Source: Colocasia esculenta (Eukaryota; Streptophyta; Magnoliopsida; Alismatales; Araceae). From it: a DNA stretch of 64,000 bases. The notes beneath the pieces are model-generated. The model was not told the DNA's origin. It was given only the letters and a program-made list of their open reading frames with translations, and searched no databases. The stretch spans positions 496,001-560,000 of the forward strand of contig JACBKR010001245.1 in the NCBI GenBank assembly GCA_014218235.1. Direction: 5' to 3'. A program made the position numbers and the translations under genes. This document shows, one piece after another, positions 1-11,733 of the stretch. The stretch's first letter is position 1. Each line of letters starts with the position of its first letter.

Positions 1-273
1 ATCGAGACCTTCATCCCACTCATCACCGTCACCCTTGTTGGCATTCTTGGGATCCATGAGGACCGCCCATGGCGTCTGTCCTTCACTGGCGAGGCCACCA
101 GCAAGCTGGTGCTGCTGTACTACGACGGCTGCCTCTTTGATTGGTTAGGTGTTCCTGTACGTGGAGGTGGATCAGGAGGACTGAATACGGGCATCGTGAG
201 TGAGGAGACGGTGCAGGAGACTGAACATGGCAATTCTCTAATGCATGCATGCTTGGCAAAAGAACTGTGGGGA
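1..273 (+). other. Open frame at window edge, unknown
   Basis: Frame 1 is open from the first base to a TGA near 273, and the open stretch begins upstream of the window. The first 55 or so codons have mixed hydrophobic and charged composition (…HEDRPWRLSF…, …LVLLYYDGCLFDWLGV…), which looks more protein-like than the surroundings. From about codon 60 it runs into the 175-330 direct repeat, so that end is probably not coding. I do not recognise a family. It could be the tail of an exon of a gene to the left, or chance. Confidence 0.2.
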
Positions 274-577
274 TGAGGATCTTGTCGAGGAGGGTGACAT
301 GTGAGGTGAAGATCTGCCGGTCATGTTGTTCAGAACTGTGTCAAAAACTGTTGTAAGCGGTGGCGGCACTACTACCACGGTTGCCTCATGGATGGTATTC
401 ATCAATCATCAATAGAGTTGGAGCAGGAGCACTGAATACGGGCATCGCGAGCGAAGAGACGGTGCAAGAGACTGAACACGTCAGTTCTCTCATGCATGCA
501 TGCATGGCAGAAGAACTGTGGGGATGAGGATGTTGTCGAGGAGGGTGACATGCGAGGTGAAGATCTAACCGGTCTTG
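175..577. repeat. Degenerate direct repeat, two units of ~150 bp
   Basis: Two units at about 175-330 and 424-577 share long stretches beginning CTGAATACGGGCATCG and including GAACTGTGGGGATGAGGAT and a GATCTNNCCGGTC-like end, with scattered substitutions. The spacing is about 251 bp. A short CAAAAAATATCTAGATACC repeat follows at 611-660. No coding role is visible. The rest of 660-1070 holds nothing I recognise. Confidence 0.7.
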
Positions 578-1075
578 GTTTGTACGTCTGTCACCTTGCA
601 GCGGCGGTGGCAAAAAATATCTAGATACCCAGTTCTGTGGCAAAAAATATCTAGATACCATCACTGCCAAGGAGGAGAAGCGGCAACCGATATCCAGTTC
701 TATGGCAAAAAATGCCACTTTGCTTGTACGTCCATGCAAGATGAGTCACATTTCTGACTTGCAGGCAGTGTTATGATACATATGCAAAGCACTTCTTAAT
801 GTTACAACATTCGTATCAATAAGCATTCCAATTTATAAATTCTGTTTATAAACATGGATAAAACACATTACGTATGTGAGGTGGCCATGTTTCTGTGCTG
901 CCCGGCGAGGTTAATTTGAGGTAACGGGGAAGGAGGGGAGGGTGATGGATGATCTAGGATCGCCAGTTTGCTGGCACGGCGGGTCTCACCGTTGTCGGGT
1001 AAGTGCATCTTTTATATCAGAAATTATATGTTCAACAAAGAAGGCAGTCATTGGTTGCATGCTACAATGCATACA

Positions 1076-1450
1076 TTAAAAGGAAAATCGGGCGAGGCGA
1101 TCTACAGTTGGTGGATTAAGATATGGGGCAGGCGAGGGTAAATCGGTGGAGGCCACCTGCAGTTTGTGCATGTCAACCCACGACGTCCTCTTCTCCGGCG
1201 CCGTTGTTGACGCGCTCAACGGGAGGGCCGTCGACCACCAGGCGGAGCAGCAATTCGAATTCAGCAGACAACTGGATGCGCCGACGCAGTTGAAGGTGAC
1301 CAGGGAGAAGCCCTTCACGGCACAGGCGAGGCTGTCTTTGCTACCGCAAACGGCGCCGTAGGCCGCCAACGCGAGCACGGTTGCGGCCTTCGCGATGGCG
1401 TCCGCCAGCACGAGCTGGAAGTTCATGGCGAAGTGGTCGGTGAGCAGCAT
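1076..1450 (-). CDS. Small ORF of unknown function (doubtful)
   Basis: A 124-codon ORF in a GC-richer patch. It starts at ATG 1450 and has a hydrophobic alanine/leucine stretch at residues 12-34, then a cysteine-rich part (7 Cys between residues 35 and 69). The C-terminal third is low complexity. The opposite strand is also open for 71 codons, so this may simply reflect GC-rich composition. No family is recognised. It could be a secreted or membrane peptide fragment. Confidence 0.18.
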   Translation of the reverse strand: MLLTDHFAMNFQLVLADAIAKAATVLALAAYGAVCGSKDSLACAVKGFSLVTFNCVGASSCLLNSNCCSAWWSTALPLSASTTAPEKRTSWVDMHKLQVASTDLPSPAPYLNPPTVDRLARFSF

Positions 1451-1489
1451 GAACTCGAGGTTGAAGAAGGGGAGGGAAAAGTAGGAGAC

Positions 1490-2190
1490 GAATTTGTAAC
1501 AAAGTGCAAGAGTTGAGGGAGGAGAGAGAGAGAGAGTTTTTTGAGTCGGTAGAGAGAGAGAGAGAGAGAGTTGAGAGATGAATTTGAAACAGAATGAATA
1601 GGAAACTGAATTTTGATGGTTATTTTTTTGAAAAGAAGTCGGTTGTGGGCAAACGTGGTGAGTTGAGATCGTGACGGAGAAAGGGAGGGGTTAGGAGAGT
1701 TATGCGGTTGCGCCTTAACCTGCTTTGGTTGAAGGATAGAGTATTTTACCCAGTGTAGGGTAACTCAAGGTAGGAGTGATTTTATTTTGGGAAATGAAGT
1801 TGTGTTACCTCATTTTTTAGTCAACTAATAACTTTGACTTCACTTATTTTTATGTAAAAATAAATAAATAAATAATAAAATATGAGATATATAATAACAG
1901 AACATTTAAAATTTTATGAATTTTTTTCAATTTTTTTTTAATTTAACCCCCTCCACCCCACCTCAACAGGTGAGGTGGGGGTACCCCGACCGTAAGCGGG
2001 GTACCCGGGGCAGAGTCTCCCCGCGCCCCAAAGCGGGGCAGGGGGTACCCCGGGTTACCAAAGCGGGATGGGTTCCTAGAAGATGGCAAGGTGATCCTGT
2101 TGCAGCAACCTGGGAGTAGCAGAAACAATTTGTTTAAAGGCAGTTTGTTTAGGGGGCAGTTAGTTGTAGGATTAAAACTGTTTAATAATA
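1490..2190. repeat. GA-rich and AT-rich DNA with GGGGTACCCC hairpins
   Basis: Short (GA)n runs at about 1525-1575 are followed by AT-rich DNA. At 1965-2065 there is a compact GC-rich cluster of inverted GGGGTACCCC/ACCCCG motifs that can fold into hairpins. ORFs read through it in both directions but have only Pro/Arg/Gly-rich low-complexity translations. No gene is seen. Confidence 0.5.
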
Positions 2191-2307
2191 TAGTGAGAGA
2201 AAATCGGGAGTGGGTTAGTGGGAGAGAGAGAAAAAGTATGCCACGTGGTGCTCCGCTGCTGCCACATCAGCTTTTTAAGACTGTGTTATATATATATAGT
2301 ATAGATA

Positions 2308-2870
2308 CTAGATCTCTACCCGTGCATGCACGTTTTTTTTTTTCAAATATATATTTAGTTGTAATAAATTATAGTTATAAAATTAGATGTGATAGGATTG
2401 TTATGATAATTATAGAGGAATATTAAAAATATATATAACATATAAGAACATAATATTTTAAGATTGGGCCTGCCAAATTTATTCAAATTAAGAAGAAAAT
2501 ATTAGCAGCTCCTCATTTTATTCAAATTTGAAAAAAAGCCAAAAGAATATCCATAAATAAATCTGAACTTCAATTTTTTCAATCAAAAGATCACAAAAAG
2601 AAAGATTAAAGACAATCACAAAACAACATAATTCTAGCGCTATGCATTTTGCGATTTCTTATCAGTATTAGTAATATGATAATGGAAATATGTACATAAT
2701 ATGTTTTAATTGAATATAGATCACATGGGTAATTAGAGAGAGAGAGAGACATAGAGAGAGAGAGATAATGTTTTGCGATTTCTTATCAGTATTAGTAATA
2801 TGATAAGGTGAAATATGTACTTAGATTTTTTTAAATTGAATATAGATCACATGGGTTATATATTTTGAAC
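2308..2870 (-). mobile_element. Helitron-like element, copy 1
   Basis: On the minus strand this segment ends at 2308 with a GC-rich palindrome (CGTGCATGCACG), about 10 nt, then CTAG followed by T. A hairpin a short distance before CTRR is the usual 3' end of plant Helitrons. The segment is AT-rich with an internal duplication of about 105 bp (2652-2750 and 2772-2860, both ending in TATAGATCACATGGGT). A second copy is at 15646-16545. No RepHel coding is present, so it would be non-autonomous. The 5' TC end was not located. Confidence 0.45.
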
Positions 2871-2894
2871 ATATATCACTAACAATGTAAAAGG

Positions 2895-4807
2895 ATTGGT
2901 TGAAGGAACCCCAAGGTCAGAAATGGGAGCGGCGGTTTCCACGCATGCATGTGCCTCGAACGCGGCGTCTTCCTCGTCGGACGGGGGGCGCACCGGAGAC
3001 AGATCGAGATCGGGGTAGGTCTTGGCCAAAGCCTTCAGGCAGTGATTATAACCGTCCTTAAATAGACAGTTATCTGGTCAATATGGACGTCGACTTCTTG
3101 TACTCCATCACTGCCTCCGACGCTCTCGGCGACAAGTCCAGAGAACTCGACCTTGGTTTGCTCATGGGCCCTTTCCTCAGCCTCCCGGCTGTCTTTCTCG
3201 GCTTCCCGCGCTCCCTGCTCCTCCTTAGTGAGGCCTTGAGCTTGTCCATCCCCTTGATGAGCTTGGCGGCCAGCTCGTTGGACTGGTCCGCCCGTGCGAC
3301 CTCGGCGGCAACTGAGCACTCCAACTCCGCATTCCTCGACTTGAGGATGGCCATCTTCTCTTCGACCACCCGCAGTCGCCCCTCGGTCACCTCCAAGGTA
3401 TGGTCGGTTCGGTGAACAAGGCTCACAAAGGAGCCCAGGCTGAGCTGCAACCCCCGGAACACATTGTCGATAAGGTCCGAAGTCTTCACCGACGACATCC
3501 GAGAAGCTACGCTCGCCAGAAAAGAACGCCGAACCCATTCTCGGAATGTCGGCTCGGCCATAGGGGCCGGAGCGAGATCGGTGCGATCGGTCGGCTTCAG
3601 TGGAACCGCTCCGACAGGGGGCGACGTTGCGGCCACAGGCGCAGACAAAGTTGCCACGGGAGCGGTAGGAGTGGGAGGGTCAACGATTTGAACATCGGCC
3701 TCCTCGACTGGCCTCTTGTCCCAGGCCATTTTCCTTTTGACGACCCCCCCCCCCCCCCAGCGTTGAATCGTCGAGCGGAAAGCGCCGCGTAGTCCTCAGT
3801 CTCTCGGCCCTCCATAGCCGAGGTCTCATGTCCACGTGGCGCACTCGAACCAGCCATTCCTATAAGAAGAACGAACGATCGTTAACCCGTCCGGAGAAGG
3901 TAAAGGTTGGTGAAATGCAAAAAGCGTGAAACGGCGCCGGACCTCGGTCATTCCCTTGGATCAGGACAAACAACTCGGCCGAAGGATTTATCAAGTCGGG
4001 CAAAGTCACCCTCCGCAATGATTCAAAATTCGCCAACTCGGCATCGCTCATGTCAGAGGGGGACCAGAAGGCCTCATCGTTAGGGTTGATCACCGCCCAA
4101 GAAGTCGGGAAACTCCACCCCTCAAAACTGTGAACAAAACAGAACGACCTCTTCCACCCATGGATTGAGGACGAGAACGACTGGAATTGACGACCAGCGG
4201 GCCGAGAAGAATAACCAATCCCCAAATTCTCTTAAGAGAGAAGCATAAAAGAAAAAGACGAATGCTCGGCGCGACCTCGCCATAGCACAAGCGGCCAAAA
4301 ACCCACGACCGACCTCCAAGAGTTGGGAGCCAGTGTGAAGGAGCGACCCCTAAACATAAGAGAAGATGAGCGTTAAGGAATGAAGTGGAAGTCGGAACCC
4401 TGCTCGGACGGACTCCGAGTACAAGCAGAAGCCGTTTTCCATCGAGTAATGAGCCCGAAGGGTAGCGTTGGTAAAAACGGAAAAAATCGTCAGAAAAAGT
4501 GTAGGCCCGGGTGTTCGATGACCCACTTGAGGGTCGTGTTATCAATCTCCGTAGCCGCATCTGCTACGGAGTCGGCTGCCCGATGCACCCAGAAAGGAGG
4601 AGCTAAGGAGACCCTAGGCACGTACTCCCCATGGGTCACCACTGGGGCAAATTCATCCGACTCTTGAGGTCCTTGGCCGTCGCCCGATCCCCCGGATGCA
4701 GCAGGAGCAGGAGGGGAAAAAAGGAGGTTGACGAGAGACACCTCAGAAGGAGAGTATCCCACGGAAGGAGTGGAAGAAGAAGAGGAAGAAGCAGAGGATG
4801 TGCCCAT
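2895..4807 (-). pseudogene. Antisense Transposase_28-like coiled-coil gene of LTR element
   Basis: The gene reads leftward from ATG 4807. A Ser-rich N-terminus is followed by a central domain (about 4550-3950) with NSWRSVVGF, FCFVHSFEGW and WSFPTSWAVINP. The same pattern is in the outer element's antisense gene and resembles the 'putative gypsy type transposon' family (Pfam Transposase_28). An intron-like gap with donor GTCCGG near 3945 and acceptor TTATAG before ATG 3857 is plausible. The second exon (3857 to about 2895) is Pro/Ala-rich and then coiled coil (Glu/Lys/Arg heptads, about 3430-3130). Stops and frameshifts break it: the central domain is spread over three frames, and another shift occurs near 3080 before YNHCLKALAKTYPDLDLS. 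Such additional antisense ORFs are known in Tat-lineage retrotransposons; their function is unknown. Confidence 0.55.
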
Positions 4808-5349
4808 GGCTTACCTCTGCGAAGAAGGTGAACGAAAGAGATTCGGACGATCGGAAGCCGGCTCAAAACACCTTAACTCTCTCCCACGTCTTGAAGGAAC
4901 GATTTAGCAGAGGGACGACGCTCGCGCGGAAAGCTTCATTCGTCGCAACCGCGAGCGCTACTTATATGCCCCGGAAGCCGCCCCGATCTGATGGACGAAG
5001 GCCGTCGCCCAGAACGGAGGGTCGAAAAAGGCACAACGTGTCTCTATCCTGCGCAGTATGGCGTTTAGAACACGGATCACCATCCGAGTAACGCCGGGCG
5101 GGAGTCGAGGCGCCATCATTAACTCCCGTCACCTCACCCATCATCATTAAGCGGCCGTAATTGAAGTGACGTGCCATTCTTGCCACTGGCAGAGGCGTTG
5201 AGAGTCGCGCCCCCCATGGCGGTTACGACGCCCGTTTGGATTCGGGTACCGCCTTAGGTCGCCTACTCCGCTTGACCGAGCAGAGGCCCAGAAATAATAC
5301 CTCCTACTCGGCGTGCTCGGAGCACCCCAAGCAGGAGCTAGGGGGCCAA

Positions 5350-6087
5350 TGATACGGGGTGACACCTAATACCCGGATTCGGATCCGATTCAATGACCGG
5401 ACCTCTCCCAGCCGAGTCGGAGTCCCAAATCTGATTGTTTGGTTAGTCCAAAGAACTATGACTCACAGTGCGACGAGGGCCAGTTTATTACGAATGAGTT
5501 CTCCTGAGTCCTCCCTCCGAATCGTTGTCTGTCGAGCCTCGTCGGACGAGCCAGCTAGCAACCACCCCAGATGGTTTCGTGGGGAAAGCCCAACTACGGC
5601 AGATCTCGGAGATCGCAGGGCATGAACGCCAGGCAGTCAGAAGCAACCGTCGAAGGAAAGCGCCGAGCAAGGGCCCGAAGATCCCGGGATCGTGGGGAAC
5701 GTGCTAGCGAGGCCGAGATCCTCGGAGCCATAACCGATCTCGTAAGGATCGTGGGGAATGTGCTGGAGAGGCCGGGATTCTCGGAGCCGTGACAAGTCCT
5801 GTAAGGATCGTAGACAATCCACGACGTGGCATGTCCAGCCCATCACCACCAAACATGCCCCGCCGATCCCTATAAAGAGGAGGATCTCCTCCGTTGTGAG
5901 GTATGTACAGGAATCCAACTGCGCTCTCCCATTCTTTTCCACCTCTAACTTGAGCGTCGGAGTGTTTCCCCACCGAGGCAACTCGGTGGTCTTTCAGGTG
6001 GGATCTCCGCGTCGGCGTGAAGAGCTCGGCCAACTTCCTTCCTTGGTAGTCACTCAGCTAAGGCAAACCCTGTTACTCCGAGTAACA
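5350..6087 (+). repeat. 3' LTR (738 bp) of truncated element
   Basis: It begins TGATACGGGG and ends CGAGTAACA, near-matching inverted ends. It shares the block ACTTGAGCGTCGGAGTGT and the nearby CACTCGG/AACTCGGTGG stem with the LTRs at 22198, 44561 and 61168, so it is a diverged relative. The promoter-like TATAAAG lies at 5871. The LTR is followed at 6088 by unrelated AT-rich DNA. Confidence 0.7.
5871..5877 (+). promoter_or_regulatory. TATA box of the LTR
   Basis: TATAAAG sits about 75 bp upstream of the block shared with the other LTRs. The corresponding LTRs at 22198, 44561 and 61168 have CTATATAAAG in the equivalent place, so position as well as sequence supports the call. Confidence 0.5.
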
Positions 6088-7379
6088 CTATTTTTTCGTG
6101 AGAATCTAATATTGGCGCATATTTCAGATGCGGTCTGTGATGTACACTAACTAAAACACAATGTTCTGTGTTCGGCAAAAGATCTACACTTGCAACTTCG
6201 TCATGCATCTGCGAGAAATTAATTAATTGAAGTTCAACCACCTTGCCATATATAGAATATTGAGAGAAGAGAGCAACATCGATCTCTATATGTGGGATTA
6301 TCACAGTGTGTATGATACACGTACGTCTTATGATCAGCTAAGACTCAAACATGTGTGGATGAAGAATCAAGAAATAAAGAAAATGATAAAAAAAAAACTG
6401 ATGATGCCTAGCTATGTTGGAAGCGGCCATGCTGAGAGCCTAATTAATTAATGACCCCCACCTCTCCCGCTCGGCCCGGACGCCAGCTTATGAAACAAAC
6501 TCTGGGAAACGCCGTCAGTTGCACCTACAGATGGAGTTGTCCTCCTCGGCCGCGTGGGTTAGTGGGAGGGAGAGGAAGCTCCTGAGAGGTGAGAGTGGGA
6601 GGGAGCCCCTGAGATGTGGGAGGGGGAGTGATCGCCTGAGAGGTGGGAGGAAGAGGGACTGATAGAGTCCGATGCCTCCGTGGGCGTAAGCCATCACGAG
6701 AAGAGCGCTCACTATCGGAAACCATCTGTTAAAAAAAATTGTTAGTAAATATGTAACATAACAAGTTAAAAAATTTATGTTAAAAATGTAATATAAAATA
6801 CGAATGTAAATAAATCACCTAAATATCAATATAATGTCCCACTCTTACGATACTTTCTTGACATAGATCCACATCTTGAATTTCTCCGCTAATAGGAACA
6901 TCGAGAGAAAGAGAGAGAGGAGAGAGAGGATGCAAGAGAGAGAGAGTGTGTGCGCGCGATAGAGAGCGAACGTGAGAGAGAGAGGGAAAGAACGAGAGAG
7001 CGGCGAGCGAGAGAGGATGACAGAGAGGGTCGGGAAAGGGAGAGGGCGAAGTGGAGGGGGGTTTGACCACTTACCGAAAATGGGAAGAAGAGGATGACGG
7101 AAAGGGAAAGGGCGAAGAGGATGACGGAGCGTTGTGCGTCTTCTTGTGCGGCTTCCCCGGCAAACCATAGCGCCGCCATCCCTGTAAGCACCTCCCTTTC
7201 CTCGGCGATGGTGAGGCGCAGCCGTTGGCGGAGTAGGGCAGAAAGGGGAAGAAAGCGAGAGTAGGGAGCCGAAGAAAGGGGGGAAAGGGAAGAAGTGCAT
7301 GGGGGTGGGTTCGAGCCCAAAAGGGGGGAGGAAAAGGGAAATGGGACAAAAACATTTCGGGAGGGAAAATAATAAAAAA
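6088..7379. other. AT-rich DNA then GA-rich tract, no gene seen
   Basis: 6088-6470 and 6725-6890 are AT-rich with nothing recognised. 6525-6665 and 6890-7050 are GA-rich (long GAGAGA runs), producing low-complexity Ser/Leu/Pro ORFs on the minus strand. 7070-7330 is GC-richer but has only the same kind of composition-driven frames. Resemblance to the GA-rich repeats at 15280-15600 and 18950-19150 suggests one repeat type. Confidence 0.5.
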
Positions 7380-7389
7380 ATGGAAAAAA

Positions 7390-8335
7390 AGGTTTATACC
7401 TACCATAACATATATTGTGTAGGTATACTTTTTATCTGGCGTAGATATATCCTTCTAATACCTACAACTATCAAACGCGTAGGTATATAGTGTAGGTAGA
7501 AGTCAGTTTTTTTGAACTTGCAATATGCATCCATATACATGAGAACATGATAAAAATCTAAAGAACAATAACATTTTTGTGATGGATCACAAATCCATTT
7601 TCACAAACCATTTCAAGATCTCTCTCTCACACACGCGCACACACACACACACATTATAATATGATCAGATCAGTTGATCAGTTTGCTTCAGGGGTATATG
7701 CTTTGAAAGATATAAAATTATTCTGTTTCAAATTCTAATTCTTAGATTTAAGTTTAATAAACATATAGAAATATATATAAACACATATGTATATAAATTT
7801 GTGTATAATAATTTATATTTGAGAACATTACAAGTATATATATATATCTAGTACAAATATACATATACATTCAAATTAAATAACATATGATATCATCACT
7901 AAACTAAAATAACTAATTATTAAAAAATTTATATGCTCTAGATATTTCTGATTTGAAGTTTTTTTATTTAACAAATGATAAAATGAAAATTTTATATTTG
8001 TTAGCGGCTTATCGTTGACTAATACTGTCAGAGGCTTTCATGGCTGCAGACATTTAATCTATATATGTCAGCGGTTTTCCTAAAACCATAGACATAATCA
8101 GCGGTTGACAAAAGCCACTGAATAATATATGTCTGTGGTCAAACATAGCCGCGGCCTTAACTCCACATTTGTCCGCGGTTACATGTCACCCGCTGACGTA
8201 TGCTGAACTTTTGTCAGCGAGTAGCGTCAACCGCGGACTAAACATTTTTATGGCAGCGATCTATTGTAGCCGCTGCCTTATATCTCTTTTGTCCTTGCAT
8301 TTGCAGCCGCGCACATATATTCGTTGATAAATATT
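7390..8335. repeat. CACTA-like subterminal repeat cluster
   Basis: 7390-7500 has repeated TACCTAC/GTAGGTA in both orientations. 7990-8330 has at least eight short inverted motifs of the type TGTCAGCGGTT...AACCGCGGAC (for example 8067, 8099, 8169, 8213, 8250). Dense palindromic subterminal repeats of this kind characterise ends of plant CACTA elements. No CACTA/TAGTG terminus or transposase was found here, so the boundaries are uncertain and this may be a fragment. Confidence 0.45.
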
Positions 8336-9800
8336 GGTTTTAAAAATAAAATAGATATAATAATATTTCATTGTGTTTTAAAACAAAAGACTAGTCATCT
8401 AACATGTTACATAAATAAGTCATACATCACAAAAGAAAAATTATATGTGTTGTACGTAGATGTGCTCTTCTAATGCTTTTATTTATTTATTTGAATCCAC
8501 ATGATGTCAAGATTTTAAAAGTCAACTTAATATCAATATTCGATTACTCTGATTCACCGATCAATATCCTATGAACATTAAAAAGAGTCTCAAAACTGAT
8601 ATGACTTTCAAATTATAATTCCCCCCCAAAAATATAAGATATCGATTTACATAGTTTATATTGATGATATCGATTTAATGCTAGCATTGATAACTCCAAC
8701 TTTAATTTGGATCTTCTTGAGTAATTATTTCAACGATATAATGTGTTTTCAAAAGTTATAATAGTATTAATATATATATATATATAATTTTCTTATTGAA
8801 ATCTGTAATAACAACATTGACCGACACTAATATTAAAAAATATATGTCATGGTATATACTTTAGTTATATATATTTTATAGACAAGAATTTAGTATATTG
8901 ATGTTTAAGTTTACGTAGAATATTAGAGATTTGAGTTTAATCTAATGATTGTTATATTTATATCTGAGGATGATTAATCTAAATAAACTAAGTCTCATTA
9001 ATTAGAATTGAATGTAGGATCACAAGTAATAAATGTTATATTTACACATACAAATAACTAATGATCTCTCTCTATATATATTTCAAAATAGCTAAAAAAA
9101 TTATTACTATATAATTATTTCATTAATTATATATATATATAGAAAACTAACAAAGTTGTTATAGAGCAACATCAAAACTAACTAATTTGTTGTGAAGTAG
9201 TAATAAGAGCTTGGTGGTCAACTTTATGCAAAATGCATAGTGATACATAAGTTTAAGTGGAGATACAACTTTGACTTTACATATAATATGGAGAAATTCT
9301 TATCTTTGTACAGGACATGTAGATTTACTATTTATCTTGGACGTCGTTGGGTTACACGTGCATAGTATGAGTCCCACAATTTTTTTCAATATAGAATCAC
9401 ATTCTTAAATTTTATATCATTTTTCATAATTCATTGACATACAATGAATTTTTTTTAATGATATATAAATAAAATCTACAATTCAAGTGGTACACCCATA
9501 GCCATCAATGTGCTATAGGGATCACCCTCTTAAGTCTATAACAAGTATGATGCAAAAGACTCAGACATATAACAAGTTTTTCTCGACTCATGATGAGGAG
9601 TTTTGTGTAAGTATATATTTTGACGTCCAATCATGACTATTTAATAAATTACATCATGGAGATGGCTATTGTAGAATATTAGATCTATTACTCATTATGT
9701 GAGTAATATAAAATGTATCATAGTATAAAATTATCGAAGACATGTTTTTAGAAGTGATGCTAATAATCCTCAAACTCAAAGTGTTACTTAAGTTGGGTCA
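8336..9800. other. AT-rich intergenic DNA
   Basis: Strongly AT-rich with short AT microsatellites (8770-8786, 9130-9140). No long reading frames, inverted ends or recognisable repeats were seen. Confidence 0.6.
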
Positions 9801-9807
9801 TTATTAA

Positions 9808-10310
9808 ATGTGTCATGGCATCAAACTCTCCTGCCTAGAACCCATTTCTCTGTGTCCTCATGAAAACCGATTCCTTCCCCATTACCACCCTGTTCATCGG
9901 CACCCTGCCAGTGACATTCCTCCCGCTGGGCTTCTCATTGTTGTGGGTTGCAGCCTGTTCTCTTCTTCTTCTTCTTCTCGTTCCCGTTCTTCTTCCCTCT
10001 CCATGTACGTCTTTTACTATGTTCTCCACCCCCCCCCCATGGCGAAACCTCGATGGTCCCTCCAAAAACACCTTCCATCCCCCCAACGGGGAACCCTCGT
10101 TGGCTTTTGCGACACCGTCGACGAAACCTCGCTGGCTGCTGTGAAACCCCCCGATCCTCTCGCCCAAACCCCCACTGTGAACCCAGCGTTTGTGTGGCTA
10201 GGTCTTGCAGATCTGCTGGGCGTTGTGCCTGTGCGGCTCCGGTGAGCAAGTCCAACGGCACCCTTGACTCCGGTGAGCAGATCCAGCGACGCCCCGAGCT
10301 CAGCTAGGGA
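9808..10310 (+). other. GC-richer patch with unrecognised ORFs
   Basis: An island of higher GC content containing a 145-codon ORF (9808-10245) and overlapping frames on both strands. The translations are Ser/Pro-rich with a CTT-repeat-derived Ser tract near 9960-9990 and a C run at 10027. No domain or splice pattern was recognised. Several frames are open at once, which points to composition rather than coding. 10383-10565 holds a 60-codon ORF, also unrecognised. Confidence 0.25.
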
Positions 10311-10800
10311 GCAGGAGGGGGGAGGAATGAGGGGGGCCAGGGGGCAACATGGAATCGAATAGGGGGCGGGTCATTATAGTATTTGGAATGCATATTATAT
10401 AATTATTTTATATATGTTATCAAAAATGAAAAAGCGATTGCAATAGCTATTTTCGTTTCGGAATCTGATAAGTTATTGGATAGGATTTTTCGGAGTTTTG
10501 TATCCAGAACTCGAAATAATTATCCATTGGCATCCCTCTTTATCATCGATCATATGGACATTTAGTTCATAATATAGGAGAAAACATTGATATTGAGATT
10601 TTCTTTTTGCACCAATAACCCAAAATGGTTGGAAACCTTAGTCAGTGGACTTTAAACACTATTTTAAACACTATAAAGCTTGTAGTCAATGGAAGAAAAG
10701 TTGCCGTTTAAGATTTTGACTAGAAAGTACAATTTTCCGGTCAATATACTAAAATTCTGTTAGGCAGTCAAATTTTTCCTTCAAAACACCCAACGAAAAG

Positions 10801-11020
10801 GAGTCCGGATCCTCTCAGTGCAGGGGAGGACCGGACTCCAACAGTCACCAATGGGACGAGGCGGTTTGGGTGGACTTGCATGTGTTTTACAAAAAATCTA
10901 AATAGAAACATCATAAAGTTTCAGATTTTGAGCTTTTTTATAAAACTCCACCCAAACCCTCTCATCCCATTGGTGACTGTTGGAGTCCGGTCCTCCCCTG
11001 CAGTGAGAGGAACCGGACTC
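10801..11020. mobile_element. Mutator-type MITE (220 bp) with 9-bp TSD
   Basis: Long terminal inverted repeats of about 70 bp begin GAGTCCGG at 10801 and end CCGGACTC at 11020, enclosing an AT-rich core. The 9-bp direct repeat AACGAAAAG flanks both sides (10792-10800 and 11021-11029). Long TIRs plus a 9-bp target duplication are diagnostic of the Mutator superfamily. There is no coding capacity. Confidence 0.88.
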
Positions 11021-11141
11021 AACGAAAAGGTTCGCCGTCTCCTCTCACCTTGACCCATGTTTCAAAAGGGCACCATTTCGTGTTGACCGCTCTCCTACCC
11101 CACACCCTGTCTCTTTCTCTTATCCTCCTCCGGCCCTTATA

Positions 11142-11733
11142 GGGTGTTTGGTTGCAAATTTTTACCTCTTTTTTCTCTAAACTTTTAAAAAGAAAGAGGA
11201 GAGAAACACATACACGTTTGGTTAGTAGTTTTTTTTAAGGAAGAATTTTTACCCTATGTAAATCTCTTCCAAAAAAAAATAGTATCAACTTATTTTTATT
11301 TTAGAAACACACTTCTCTCTCAACACCACCCCCAAGCCGGCGCCCCCTGCACGGCCCCCCCTGCACGGCCCCCCCACCCCCACCCCGCGGCACCCCCCAC
11401 CCCCCAGCCGGCGCCCCCTGCACCGCCGCCGCCCCCCCCCACCGCGGCACCCCTCCCCCTCCCCCGTCGGCACCCCTCTGCGCCCCCGGCACACCCCCAC
11501 CCCCCCCCCCCCCCCCCACCCGCAGCACCCCTCCCCGCCGGCACCCCCTGCGCCCGGCCGGCGCCCCCCCACCCCCCACGGCCCCCAAACACCTCAACAT
11601 AAATTTTAAAAATTTTATTATTTTTACAAACAGAGAACATCAATTTTTTATAATTTTTAAATTTAAAGTTAAAAGAGAACTCCACATCATTTTTAAGTAA
11701 AATAGTTTTTTTTAATTACTCCCAAACACCGAA
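11142..11733. mobile_element. MITE-like element (GGGTGTTTGG ends) with C-rich core
   Basis: The ends are GGGTGTTTGG at 11142 and CCAAACACCGAA at 11722-11733, flanked on both sides by TTATA (11137-11141 and 11734-11738). This fits a PIF/Harbinger (Tourist-like) insertion, whose target duplication is TTA; a hAT origin cannot be excluded. The middle (about 11325-11585) is almost pure C with interspersed G, A and CGGC, unlike a normal MITE core. The long Gly-rich minus-strand ORFs here are low complexity only. Confidence 0.55.
11325..11585. repeat. C-rich low-complexity tract
   Basis: A tract of about 260 bp with repeated C4-C14 runs and recurring CGGC(A/G)CCCCC units (for example 11334, 11404, 11542). 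The minus strand has many G-runs and could form G-quadruplexes. Gly/Arg/Ala-rich minus-strand ORFs are by-products. Confidence 0.8.

Larger units (their letters stand above)
2890..6087 (+). mobile_element. Truncated LTR retroelement: antisense gene plus 3' LTR
   Basis: The 3' part of an element of the same broad family as the outer element at 22198-45421. It has an antisense gene (about 2895-4807), a purine-rich AGCTAGGGGGCCAA just before the LTR, and one LTR at 5350-6087. The 5' LTR, primer site and any gag-pol are absent. The left edge at about 2890 abuts Helitron-like DNA with no target duplication, so the element is 5'-truncated or was cut by the neighbouring insertion. Confidence 0.65.

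Noticed and set aside
11285..11685. Gly-rich minus-strand ORFs (cell-wall glycine-rich protein?)
   Set aside because: They come from a poly-C tract inside a MITE-like element, in several frames at once.
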